Shown: positions 6,439 to 14,087 of the stretch, in pieces
Layout of the letters: every line of letters starts with the position of its first letter
Numbering within the stretch: the first letter of the stretch is position 1
Source of the DNA: Lactovum sp047974165
Lineage (GTDB): Bacteria > Bacillota > Bacilli > Lactobacillales > Streptococcaceae
Assembly: GCA_047974165.1 (NCBI GenBank)
Contig: JBKECB010000068.1
Span: 1-14,657, forward strand
Direction of reading: 5' to 3'
Length of the DNA stretch: 14,657 nucleotides
Translations under genes and position numbers: made by a program
The notes under the pieces: model-generated
What the model was told of the DNA's origin: nothing
Databases searched by the model: none
Seen by the model: only the letters and a program-made list of their open reading frames with translations

Positions 6439-8928
6439 TTATAATTTCCTTTTCAATTCAATAAGTGTTGTTAATGCCTCTATAGGTGTCATATTCATTG
6501 GATCAATATCTTCTAATAAGGCTCTAATATCTGATGTTGGCTTATCATTAACCTCAAAGAGTTCTAGCTGCTCCGCCATCTTATCTTCTAAAATATTAAC
6601 TGACTGATTTTCTAGTTTTTGTAAAATCAAATCTGCCCTTTTAAGCAACTTCTGGGGTAAGCCGGCAATACTTGCCACATGAATACCGTAAGATTTATCT
6701 GCTGCTCCCTCAGCAATTTTATGTAAAAAAGTAACCTCCCCTTCTTTTTCCAATGTTGATACATGAACATTTTTTAACTTTAATAAACTTTCATCAAGCT
6801 TTGTAAGTTCATGATAATGTGTAGCAAATAAGGTTTTTGCTTTAATATTTTCATGAATATACTCTATAATAGCCTGCGCTAATGCCATCCCATCATAAGT
6901 TGATGTTCCACGTCCTAGCTCATCAAATAAAATCAAAGAACGAGAGCTTGCTTTTTGAATTGCATAATTTGCTTCTGACATTTCAACCATAAAGGTTGAT
7001 TCACCTGCCAGTAAATTATCTGATGCTCCAATCCGAGTAAAGATGGCATCAAAAACTGGAAACTCTGCCTCCTGAGCTGGAATAAATGAACCTATCTGGG
7101 CCATAATCACAAGTAGTGCAAACTGTCGCATGTAGGTTGACTTTCCTGACATATTTGGTCCTGTAATGAGCTGAATATCTGTGTCTTCTAACATCAAAAT
7201 ATCATTTGGAACATACTCCACGCTATTCATAACAGTCTCAACCACAGCATGACGTCCTTTTTTTATTTTTACCTCACGAGTAAACTCTTGCAAAGTTGGT
7301 CGGACATACTGCTGCTTTTCTGCTACTGTTGCCAAAGACTGTAAGCAATCAATCGCAGCAATAATTTTAGCTAAGGACTGCAGTCGGGAGATATAATTTA
7401 ATGCTTTTTCACGTATTTCTGAAAAAAGATCATACTCTAGTGCTGAGGACTTCTCACGCGCTTCTAAAATTTTTGTTTCAATATCTTCTAACTCTTTTGT
7501 TGTATACCTTGTCGCATTTTTTAAAGCTTTTTTATAGATAAAATAATCTGGAACTTTGTTTAGCTGTGAGGCGGTAACATGAAAATAATAGCCATCTTGA
7601 CGATTATAATCAATCTTTAATGTCGAAATTTCTGTTTTTTCTTTTTCTTCTAGCTCTAAAGCTAAACGCCAGTTATTCCCTTCAGTCAAAGCTTCACGGT
7701 ATGTATCCAGCTGCTTATGGTAATCTTTTTTGATAATTCCACCTTCAGTGATAATACGTTGAGCATTTTCATCTATCGACTCTTCTATAAGCTTTAAAAG
7801 CTCTGGAATATCATCTAATTTTTTTATTAGACTAGCTAGCTTATCAGACTGAATACTTTCTAAAATCCCTCGAATCTTAGGAATATTTTGTAAAGAATGA
7901 GAAAGCTGTAAAAGATCGGCAGGAACTGCCTTTCCAAAAGATAAGCGACTGACTAAACGCTCTAAATCATAAACCCCACGAAGAGACTGAATCAAATCCT
8001 CACGCTCAAAAAAATGATGGATAAATAATTGCACGATGTCTTGACGCTGTCTTATCTTTTTCAAATCAATCAAAGGACGATCAATCCAAGACTTTAGCAT
8101 ACGTGTTCCCATCGCAGTCTTTGTCATATCTAGAAGGGCATATAAGGTTCCTGATTTTTTCCCCTCACGACGATTTACTATAAGCTCCAAAGCAATCTTT
8201 GTTGAAAAGTCCATCTGTAAAAAATGACTCAATTCATAATGCTCTATCTCTTGAAGATGAGACAGACTACGACGCTGAGTTTTTTGAATATAATTTAAAA
8301 GCTTTTCAGAAAGTGTCTCACCTTCTTTTTCTACTGAAATTAGAAGGTTGAGCTGTTTTTCAAATATTTGACGCTCAGTTTCTGATAAATCATAAGCTAC
8401 TAATATTTCACGTGCTCTAAGCGATGAAACCTCTCCTAAAAGACTGGAAAAATCTGGAAAAGTTGTTTCTTTAAACTCACCTGTTGCTAAATCAATATAA
8501 GCAAGTTCAAAACAATCTAAACTTTTGTCAATTGCAACAAGAAAATTATTGTCTGAACCAGATAAGGTATCCACCGTTGTTCCAGGAGTTATGACCTGAG
8601 TCACCGCTCGCTTAACAATACCTACAGCCTCTTTAGGATTTTCAATCTGCTCTGCAATCGCAACTTTATAACCTGCTTCTACAAGTTTTTCTATATATTC
8701 CATGGCTGCATGATGTGGTACTCCCGCCATTGGAATCGGACTTTCTGAGTTTTTATTTCGACTGGTCAAGGTCAACTCTAAAAGCTGAGCTGCATTTACA
8801 GCATCATCATAAAAAAGTTCATAAAAATCACCCATACGAAAGAGTAAAAAGGCATCTGGATGTTCTGCTTTAATATCCAAATATTGCTGCATTCCTGGTG
8901 ATATTTTTTCCGTCTTTATTTTTTCCAC
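6439..8928 (-). CDS. mutS: DNA mismatch repair protein MutS, 829 aa
   Basis: MutS recognises base mismatches and small loops in newly replicated DNA and, using ATP, recruits MutL. The N-terminal domain has the mismatch-reading F-x-E motif (F35-Y36-E37 in GDFYELF). The core/lever/clamp region follows. The ATPase has Walker A GPNMSGKST (590-598) and Walker B FDELGRGTS with D669-E670. The length is near the usual 840-860. The start is GTG at 8928: it fits the family N-terminus (EKISPGMQQYL soon after the start), and a TAA lies four codons upstream. There is no Shine-Dalgarno site before it; instead a perfect extended -10 ends 8 bases upstream, suggesting a leaderless or nearly leaderless mRNA. 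It is followed by a DUF1149-type gene; mutL, which often follows mutS in streptococci, is not in the window. Confidence 0.97.
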   Translation of the reverse strand: MEKIKTEKISPGMQQYLDIKAEHPDAFLLFRMGDFYELFYDDAVNAAQLLELTLTSRNKNSESPIPMAGVPHHAAMEYIEKLVEAGYKVAIAEQIENPKEAVGIVKRAVTQVITPGTTVDTLSGSDNNFLVAIDKSLDCFELAYIDLATGEFKETTFPDFSSLLGEVSSLRAREILVAYDLSETERQIFEKQLNLLISVEKEGETLSEKLLNYIQKTQRRSLSHLQEIEHYELSHFLQMDFSTKIALELIVNRREGKKSGTLYALLDMTKTAMGTRMLKSWIDRPLIDLKKIRQRQDIVQLFIHHFFEREDLIQSLRGVYDLERLVSRLSFGKAVPADLLQLSHSLQNIPKIRGILESIQSDKLASLIKKLDDIPELLKLIEESIDENAQRIITEGGIIKKDYHKQLDTYREALTEGNNWRLALELEEKEKTEISTLKIDYNRQDGYYFHVTASQLNKVPDYFIYKKALKNATRYTTKELEDIETKILEAREKSSALEYDLFSEIREKALNYISRLQSLAKIIAAIDCLQSLATVAEKQQYVRPTLQEFTREVKIKKGRHAVVETVMNSVEYVPNDILMLEDTDIQLITGPNMSGKSTYMRQFALLVIMAQIGSFIPAQEAEFPVFDAIFTRIGASDNLLAGESTFMVEMSEANYAIQKASSRSLILFDELGRGTSTYDGMALAQAIIEYIHENIKAKTLFATHYHELTKLDESLLKLKNVHVSTLEKEGEVTFLHKIAEGAADKSYGIHVASIAGLPQKLLKRADLILQKLENQSVNILEDKMAEQLELFEVNDKPTSDIRALLEDIDPMNMTPIEALTTLIELKRKL

Positions 8929-8936
8929 TGCAACAA

Positions 8937-8945
8937 ATTATAACA
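8937..8945 (-). promoter_or_regulatory. Extended -10 promoter directly before mutS
   Basis: The minus strand reads TGTTATAAT (8945-8937), a perfect TGnTATAAT extended -10. The expected start of transcription is 8929-8931, one to three bases before the GTG at 8928. The -35 region (TAGCTT at 17-base spacing) is weak, as is usual with extended -10 promoters. Confidence 0.6.
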
Positions 8946-8993
8946 AAAACAAAGATAAAAAGCTAAAAATATCAATAAAAAGAGAATAATTCA

Positions 8994-9467
8994 TTAGTCT
9001 TCGTCTCTTTTTATTGCCTCTTGAATTTCTTTTACTAAGTCATCTGCTGATTTCATATTTTGACAAACAATGAGTAAGGTATCAGCCCCTGCAATTGTTC
9101 CTAAAATTTCTGGTCGGTTACTTTCATCAAACTCATTTGCCAATAAATCTGCCTCTCCAAGTCTGGTATGACAAACAATCATAAACATAACACTCTGAAC
9201 AGATAAAATAAACTCACGATAAATCATCGTAAAGTCTGGTGCTACTTGAGCTTGGTCATAAACAGCATAATAATTCATGTCATTTTTACGAAACTTTGCC
9301 AAGCCTATCTCTTTCATATCTCGTGATAAAGTAGCTTGAGTGACGTCAATTCCCTCTTTAAAAAGAACTTCTAAGAGTTGCATTTGAGTTGATATTTGAT
9401 TTTCTGAAATAATTTTCTTTATTAACTGACGTCGTTCCTCTTGTGTTTGTTTGCTTGTTTTTCTCAT
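8994..9467 (-). CDS. argR: ArgR/AhrC-family arginine repressor, 157 aa
   Basis: A hexameric arginine-responsive transcription factor that represses arginine biosynthesis and may activate catabolism. The N-terminal winged helix includes the recognition helix region (DVTQATLSRDMKEIG, residues 41-55) with the conserved S48-R49. The C-terminal domain carries the oligomerisation/arginine-binding signature GTIAGADT (123-130); the usual GDD acidic pair is GAD here (A128-D129), so arginine sensing may be weakened or shared with a second paralogue, as described for the ArgR/AhrC pair of Lactococcus. I chose the second in-frame ATG (9467) over the one at 9473 because the -10 box ends at 9475, putting the expected start of transcription at about 9467-9469. 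No Shine-Dalgarno site precedes either ATG. It diverges from argS and lies 65 bases before mutS. Confidence 0.93.
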   Translation of the reverse strand: MRKTSKQTQEERRQLIKKIISENQISTQMQLLEVLFKEGIDVTQATLSRDMKEIGLAKFRKNDMNYYAVYDQAQVAPDFTMIYREFILSVQSVMFMIVCHTRLGEADLLANEFDESNRPEILGTIAGADTLLIVCQNMKSADDLVKEIQEAIKRDED

Positions 9468-9484
9468 ATGCATAATTATACCAT
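9467..9484. promoter_or_regulatory. ARG-box-like operator over the argR -10 and start
   Basis: TATGCATAATTATACCAT (plus strand) fits the ARG-box pattern TNTGNAT-WWWW-ATNCANA in the whole left half and the AT core, with two mismatches in the right half. It covers the argR -10 and the bases up to the ATG, as expected for autorepression. Assignment rests on consensus matching by eye. Confidence 0.4.
9475..9483 (-). promoter_or_regulatory. Extended -10 promoter of argR (leaderless mRNA predicted)
   Basis: The minus strand reads TGGTATAAT (9483-9475). The seven bases after it lead straight to the ATG at 9467, so transcription should start on or within two bases of the start codon. No good -35 is visible; the -35 region overlaps the argS -10. 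Confidence 0.65.
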
Positions 9485-9489
9485 ATGTA

Positions 9490-9498
9490 TGTTATAAT
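9490..9498 (+). promoter_or_regulatory. Extended -10 promoter of argS
   Basis: TGTTATAAT (9490-9498) on the plus strand, mirror image of the argR -10 only 7 bases away. The predicted start of transcription is near 9505, giving a leader of about 65 bases. Confidence 0.65.
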
Positions 9499-9515
9499 AA
9501 AGGATAAAAATAAAT

Positions 9516-9557
9516 ATTTAGTTTTTTTCAAAGAAAAATACTAAATGGACTTTTAGT
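9516..9557 (+). promoter_or_regulatory. Two mutually exclusive hairpins in the argS leader
   Basis: ATTTAGT plus a T-run (9516-9529) pairs with GAAAAATACTAAAT (9533-9546): 13 pairs, one T-T mismatch, three-base loop. The same ACTAAA (9540-9545) can instead pair with TTTAGT (9552-9557), which abuts the AAGGAG ribosome site (9558-9563). The layout resembles a switch controlling access to the ribosome site. All pairs are A-T rich, so stability is doubtful. Confidence 0.3.
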
Positions 9558-9569
9558 AAGGAGAATGAG

Positions 9570-11261
9570 ATGAACAAAAAACAACTCGCTGTAACTGCCC
9601 TTAAAGATGTACTTAATGGGGCTCTAACTGAAGAAAAAATCTATGATTTATTAGAATCACCTAAAAATCTAGAACTTGGGGATATCGCTTTCCCTACATT
9701 TTTATTAGCCAAAGAATTACGACAAGCACCTGCCGTAATTGCTCAAGAACTTGTTAATAAAATAAATTCAGCTGATTTTGATGAGGTTGTTGCCACTGGC
9801 CCTTATATTAATTTCTTCCTCAATAAAGCAAGAGTCAGTCAAGAAGTTATCTCTGAAATTATCAAAAAAGGAGCTGATTATGGTCAAAAAGACATTGGGA
9901 AATCACGAAATGTTCCCATTGATATGTCTGCTCCAAACATTGCCAAGCCCTTTTCTATTGGTCACTTGCGCTCTACTGTCCTGGGTGAGTCTATCTCACG
10001 TATTCACCAAAAGCTAGGCTATAATACAATTAAAATTAATCACTTAGGAGATTGGGGAAAACAGTTTGGTCTTCTTATCACAGCTTATAAAAAGTATGGA
10101 GATGAGGCAACCATCACTGCAAATCCAATCGATGAGTTACTCAAACTTTATGTTCAAATCAATGCCGAAGCAAAAGAGGATCCTATCGTTGATGAAGAAG
10201 GACGTGCTTGGTTCTTAAAAATGGAGCAGGGCGATGAGGAAGCTCTCCGTATTTGGAAATGGTTCTCAGACGTAAGTATGATTGAATTTAACCGTATTTA
10301 TGAAAAACTAGGAATTACGTTCGACCACTTTATGGGTGAGAGTTTCTATAGTGATAAGATGGATGCTATTGTTCAAGATATCGAAAGTAAAGATTTACTC
10401 AAAGAATCAAAAGGAGCTTTGGTTGTTGACCTTGAAAAATATAATCTCAATCCTGCACTTATCAAAAAAACAGATGGTGCAACCCTTTATATCACACGTG
10501 ATTTAGCAACTGCAATGTATCGTAAAGAGCGTTGGGATTTTGTCAAGTCACTTTATGTTGTGGGAAATGAACAAAGTAATCACTTTAATCAGCTTAAAGC
10601 TGTTCTTAAAGAATCTGGCTATGACTGGTCAGATCAGATGACACACATTTCATTTGGTCTTGTCACTCAATCTGGAAAGAAATTTTCAACACGTAAAGGT
10701 CACGTAGTCAAGCTAGAATTAGCCTTAGACGAGGCTGTTGAGCGTGCCTTAAAAATGATTAATGATAAGAATCCTGACCTTAAAGATAAGGAAAAGGTTG
10801 CTCAACAGGTTGGTATCGGAGCCGTTACTTTCTACGATTTAAAAACTGACCGTATGAATGGCTATGACTTTGACTTAGAAGAAATGGTCTCTTTTGAAGG
10901 CGAAACAGGCCCTTATGTTCAGTATGCACACGCACGTATCCAGTCTATCTTACGTAAGGCAAATTATGATCCTGGAACTGACTTTGAAAGTAACTTTAAG
11001 AGCAATCAACACTGGGAATTAATTAGTCTCCTACAAAACTTCCCTACGATTATCGAGCGTGCTGCCAATGATTATCAACCAGCTACTATTGCAAAATACG
11101 TCATCTTACTTGCTCAAACTTTCAATCACTACTATGCACAAGTTCGTATTCTTGAGGACAATGATGAGCAAAAGAGCCGTCTTTCATTGATTTACGCCGT
11201 TGCAATTGTCATCAAAGAAGGACTTCGACTTTTAAGTGTTGAGGCTCCTGAAGAGATGTAA
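9570..11261 (+). CDS. argS: Arginine--tRNA ligase (ArgRS), 563 aa
   Basis: A class I aminoacyl-tRNA synthetase that attaches arginine to tRNA-Arg in the cytosol. It has an N-terminal additional domain (residues 1-110, tRNA elbow recognition), then the Rossmann catalytic core with the HIGH-type motif SIGHLRST (129-136, within APNIAKPFSIGHLRST), the KMSKS-equivalent KFSTRKG (371-377), and a helical anticodon-binding C-terminus ending in the usual short family tail. Full length. AAGGAG lies 6 bases before the ATG. It is transcribed divergently from argR with overlapping promoters, so ArgR binding or promoter competition could tie arginine charging to arginine supply; that link is an inference. 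It ends 10 bases before a perfect terminator hairpin. Confidence 0.97.
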   Translation: MNKKQLAVTALKDVLNGALTEEKIYDLLESPKNLELGDIAFPTFLLAKELRQAPAVIAQELVNKINSADFDEVVATGPYINFFLNKARVSQEVISEIIKKGADYGQKDIGKSRNVPIDMSAPNIAKPFSIGHLRSTVLGESISRIHQKLGYNTIKINHLGDWGKQFGLLITAYKKYGDEATITANPIDELLKLYVQINAEAKEDPIVDEEGRAWFLKMEQGDEEALRIWKWFSDVSMIEFNRIYEKLGITFDHFMGESFYSDKMDAIVQDIESKDLLKESKGALVVDLEKYNLNPALIKKTDGATLYITRDLATAMYRKERWDFVKSLYVVGNEQSNHFNQLKAVLKESGYDWSDQMTHISFGLVTQSGKKFSTRKGHVVKLELALDEAVERALKMINDKNPDLKDKEKVAQQVGIGAVTFYDLKTDRMNGYDFDLEEMVSFEGETGPYVQYAHARIQSILRKANYDPGTDFESNFKSNQHWELISLLQNFPTIIERAANDYQPATIAKYVILLAQTFNHYYAQVRILEDNDEQKSRLSLIYAVAIVIKEGLRLLSVEAPEEM

Positions 11262-11270
11262 TAAAAGAAC

Positions 11271-11302
11271 AAATGACCTCTATTATCTAGAGGTCATTTT
11301 TA
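11271..11302 (+). terminator. Terminator of argS
   Basis: A perfect 12-bp stem, AAATGACCTCTA/TAGAGGTCATTT, with loop TTATC, followed by TT (T-run 11297-11301). The A-rich flank on the left makes weak use by the convergent dehydrogenase gene possible. Confidence 0.9.
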
Positions 11303-11332
11303 TAAGGTTTAATTTCTGATAAAGCCTTTTCT

Positions 11333-12214
11333 TTAACGCGAGGGTTTCTTCCCCTCTGGCCAGTAAAGTTTCATCAAGGCTTGTGTTCCATCATTTTCAA
11401 AGCCTTTTTCTGCTAATAAATCATAAAGTTTTTTAGCCTGCTGTGTCGCTGGAAGCTTTAAGTTCATTTTTTCAGCTTCAGAAAGAGCGATTCCTAAATC
11501 TTTGATAAAATGCTTAACAAAAAAACCTGGACTATAATCTTCCGCTAAAATTCTAGGGGCATAATTAAGCAATGACCAGCTTGAAGCTGATCCAGCTGAT
11601 ACTGTCTCAAGAACTTTCTCAACATTTAGATGAGCAGCTTCAGCATAAGCCAGTAACTCAACCATTGCAGTCATCCCACCAGCAATAGCAATTTGATTGG
11701 CCATTTTAGTATGTTGTCCACTGCCTGCTGGTCCTTGATACTGAACAGTCTTCCCCATCTTTTCTAAAAGTCCTAGTATCTCCTTATAAGTAGATAAATC
11801 TCCACCAACCATAATAGTTAGACTGGCATTTTTAGCTCCTAAATCTCCACCTGAAACTGGAGCATCTATTGCTTTTGCTCCTTTTTCTTCTGCCTTTTTA
11901 TAAATTTCAATCGCAAGTTCTGGCTCACTTGTCGTCTGATCAATCAGAATTTTTCCTTTAATATCTGCTTCAAAAATCCCATTTTCTCCAAAATAAATCT
12001 CAGATACATCTTGAGGATAACCAACAATAGAGAAAATAACAGCTGATTTTTCTGCAACTTCCTTTACAGTTGCACAGACCTCAGCTCCTTTTTTCACAAG
12101 TTCTTTTGTTTTTGATTCTGTCCGATTATAGATATAAAGCTCATGACCTGCTGTCTTCAAGTGTCCTGCCATCGAGTTACCCATAACACCTGTTCCAATA
12201 AATCCTATTTTCAT
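11333..12214 (-). CDS. NAD(P)-dependent beta-hydroxyacid dehydrogenase (HIBADH/GLYR family), 293 aa
   Basis: Oxidises a beta-hydroxyacid or reduces the matching semialdehyde (3-hydroxyisobutyrate, tartronate semialdehyde, glyoxylate or succinic semialdehyde type); the substrate cannot be told from sequence. The N-terminal Rossmann fold has GFIGTGVMG (residues 4-12). N30-R31-T32 after the second strand replaces the acidic residue of NAD-specific members, which favours NADP(H). The substrate-binding DAPVSGG (117-123) and catalytic K170 in GSGQHTKMANQ are intact. The frame opens with ATGATG; AAAGGAG ends 2 bases before the first ATG and 5 before the second, so I chose the second (12214). No clear own promoter: the gene follows the tRNA-Leu terminator directly and may depend on readthrough. 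It converges with argS. Confidence 0.9.
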   Translation of the reverse strand: MKIGFIGTGVMGNSMAGHLKTAGHELYIYNRTESKTKELVKKGAEVCATVKEVAEKSAVIFSIVGYPQDVSEIYFGENGIFEADIKGKILIDQTTSEPELAIEIYKKAEEKGAKAIDAPVSGGDLGAKNASLTIMVGGDLSTYKEILGLLEKMGKTVQYQGPAGSGQHTKMANQIAIAGGMTAMVELLAYAEAAHLNVEKVLETVSAGSASSWSLLNYAPRILAEDYSPGFFVKHFIKDLGIALSEAEKMNLKLPATQQAKKLYDLLAEKGFENDGTQALMKLYWPEGKKPSR

Positions 12215-12235
12215 CATTTCTCCTTTATTTTAACT

Positions 12236-12279
12236 TTAAAGAAAAGGATCTGAAATATATTAATATACTTCAAATCCTT
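12236..12279 (-). terminator. Terminator after tRNA-Leu
   Basis: A long 16-bp stem with three G-T pairs (12279-12264 with 12259-12244 on the minus strand), loop TTAA, then TTCTTTAAAG. It starts 6 bases after the tRNA 3' end. The T-run is imperfect, so some readthrough into the dehydrogenase gene is plausible. Confidence 0.7.
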
Positions 12280-12284
12280 AGCTT

Positions 12285-12367
12285 TGGGGAAGAAGGGATT
12301 TGAACCCTCACACTCTTACGAGTACATGCACCTGAAGCATGCGTGTCTGCCATTCCACCACTTCCCC
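12285..12367 (-). tRNA. tRNA-Leu (anticodon CAG)
   Basis: An 83-base class II tRNA. Acceptor stem GGGGAAG/CTTCCCC with discriminator A; D-arm GTGG...CAC; anticodon stem CATGC/GCATG with loop TTCAGGT, giving anticodon CAG (reads CUG); long variable arm TACTCGTAAGAGTGT, as required for leucine; T-arm GAGGG-TTCAAAT-CCCTT. The CCA end is not encoded (AAGC follows), so it must be added by the CCA-adding enzyme. It lies between fakA and the dehydrogenase gene, all on the same strand. Confidence 0.95.
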
Positions 12368-12407
12368 AAAATCTTGATTATCCTATCAAATGAAGGTAAG
12401 ATAATCA
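12367..12407 (-). terminator. Candidate weak terminator after fakA
   Basis: TGATTATC/GATAATCA (12375-12382 and 12400-12407) forms 8 pairs, extended by 4 more after one mismatch, with a seven-base loop. On the minus strand it is followed by AAGATTTTG, only a four-T run, right at the tRNA 5' end. It could terminate fakA or mark a processing site in a fakA-tRNA transcript. Confidence 0.45.
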
Positions 12408-12419
12408 GACTATTTTTAT

Positions 12420-14087
12420 TTACTCTACAGAAAAGAGATAAGGATAAACAGGCTGTTTTCCTTCATAAATCTCAAACTCAAGATCTGGATGAGCTTTTAA
12501 AGTTTCTTTCATCAAGCTTTCTGCAACTCGACGTTTCCCATCTTCACCAACATAAACTGCCACAACTTCTGAGTCTTCTGTGATCATCTTTTGCAAGGTT
12601 TCTCTTAAAGCTTCTGACATCTTACGATTTGATACTACAATCTTATTATTCACCATTCCGATAATGTCTTTTTTCTTAATCTCAATAGCATCAATATTTG
12701 TATCACGAATAGACTCAGTCACAGAACCTGATGCAACCTCAGCTAGAGCTGCTGTCATATTGTCCTTATTTTCCTCTATCGTTAATGACGGATTAAAGGC
12801 TAATAAAGAAGTAAATCCTTGAGGGATCGTGGCTGTTTCGATAACCTCAACTGGGATTTCTGCAACTTCTGCTGCAGATTTTGCTGCCATAAAGATATTC
12901 TTATTATTTGGTAAAATAATAACCTTTTCAGCATTAACTGACTCAATCGCCTTTAAAATATCTTCTGTTGACGGGTTCATCGTCTGACCACCAGACACAA
13001 CCTTCGTCACTCCCATCTGCTCAAAAATCTCTGTCAAACCTTGACCAGCTGAAATTGCGATAATCCCCCATTCTTGTGGTGCTAATTCTTCAGAGCTTAC
13101 TTGAGCTTCACGCTCTGCAACCCCTTCATTTTGAAGACGCATGTTGTCCACTTTTACTTTTGTTAGCTGACCATATTTTAAACCTTCTTGCATAACAAGC
13201 CCTGGGTCTTCTGTATGAACATGAACCTTTATCACGCTCTCATCATCTACGACCAATAATGAGTCACCAATTGTTGAGAGATAATTTTGGAAATTATCAT
13301 GGCTATATTTTTTACGGGCTGTTGGTCCTTCTCCAATTTCTACCATAATTTCAGTACAGTAGCCAAACTTAATATCTGCAGTTGACGCATTTGCGACCGA
13401 AGTCATCTCATGCTCTGTTTTTATCAAAGCTCCCATGGCTGCTGGCGTTGGCACTGGATTTTCAGGGATATATTCCCCATTTAAAACTGAAAGAAAAGCT
13501 TCATAGATAAAGACCAAGCCTTGTCCACCTGAGTCTACCACACCCACTTCTTTTAAGACAGGAAGTAAGTCTGGAGTTTTCTCAAGAGCTATTTTTGCCC
13601 CTTTTAAGGCTGCTTCCATAACTTCTGTAGCGTTGTCTGTTTCATTTGACTTACGACGTGCAAACTCAGAAGCCCCACGTGAAACGGTAAGAATCGTACC
13701 TTCCACAGGCTTCATTACTGCCTTATAAGCAACATCCACTCCTGATTGAATGGCATTCGCCAAATGAATCCCATCAAGTTCTTCAAATTCTTTACTATAT
13801 TGATAGAAACCGCGGAAAAGTTGAGACAGGATAACTCCAGAATTTCCACGCGCACCCATCAAAAGACCTTTAGATAAGATTTGTGAGACTTCACCTACTG
13901 TTTTAGTCACATTATCTGCCACTTCTTTTGCACCATTTGTCATTGTCATTGACATATTTGTTCCTGTATCACCATCTGGCACTGGGAATACATTTAGAGA
14001 ATTAACATACTCTGCTTGACTTGCAAGACGGCTTGAGGCCGCCTGGATCATTTCAGAAAAACTCACTGCATTGATTCTTTGTTGCAT
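12420..14087 (-). CDS. fakA: Fatty acid kinase ATP-binding subunit FakA (DAK2 domain, YloV type), 555 aa
   Basis: Phosphorylates fatty acids held by FakB (DegV-family) partners, feeding acyl-phosphate into phospholipid synthesis through PlsX/PlsY. The N-terminal DAK2 domain (about 1-200) has the nucleotide/metal motif PVPDGDTGTN with D38, D40, T43 and N44, and GARGNSGV near 78-85. The middle domain has C244 and H289/H291 (HVHTEDPG), which correspond to the metal-binding Cys/His set I recall for FakA. A C-terminal domain of about 230 residues (GIIAISAGQG, SGGQTMNPS, ILPNNKNI) completes the family length. The ATG overlaps the stop of the upstream Asp23-family gene by one base (TAATG) and has only a weak GGTGG upstream, so translation is probably coupled. 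No fakB is in the window. Confidence 0.9.
   Translation of the reverse strand: MQQRINAVSFSEMIQAASSRLASQAEYVNSLNVFPVPDGDTGTNMSMTMTNGAKEVADNVTKTVGEVSQILSKGLLMGARGNSGVILSQLFRGFYQYSKEFEELDGIHLANAIQSGVDVAYKAVMKPVEGTILTVSRGASEFARRKSNETDNATEVMEAALKGAKIALEKTPDLLPVLKEVGVVDSGGQGLVFIYEAFLSVLNGEYIPENPVPTPAAMGALIKTEHEMTSVANASTADIKFGYCTEIMVEIGEGPTARKKYSHDNFQNYLSTIGDSLLVVDDESVIKVHVHTEDPGLVMQEGLKYGQLTKVKVDNMRLQNEGVAEREAQVSSEELAPQEWGIIAISAGQGLTEIFEQMGVTKVVSGGQTMNPSTEDILKAIESVNAEKVIILPNNKNIFMAAKSAAEVAEIPVEVIETATIPQGFTSLLAFNPSLTIEENKDNMTAALAEVASGSVTESIRDTNIDAIEIKKKDIIGMVNNKIVVSNRKMSEALRETLQKMITEDSEVVAVYVGEDGKRRVAESLMKETLKAHPDLEFEIYEGKQPVYPYLFSVE

Noticed and set aside
12284..12583. 99-codon plus-strand frame over the tRNA and the fakA end
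   Set aside because: It begins inside a clear tRNA gene and runs antisense to fakA.
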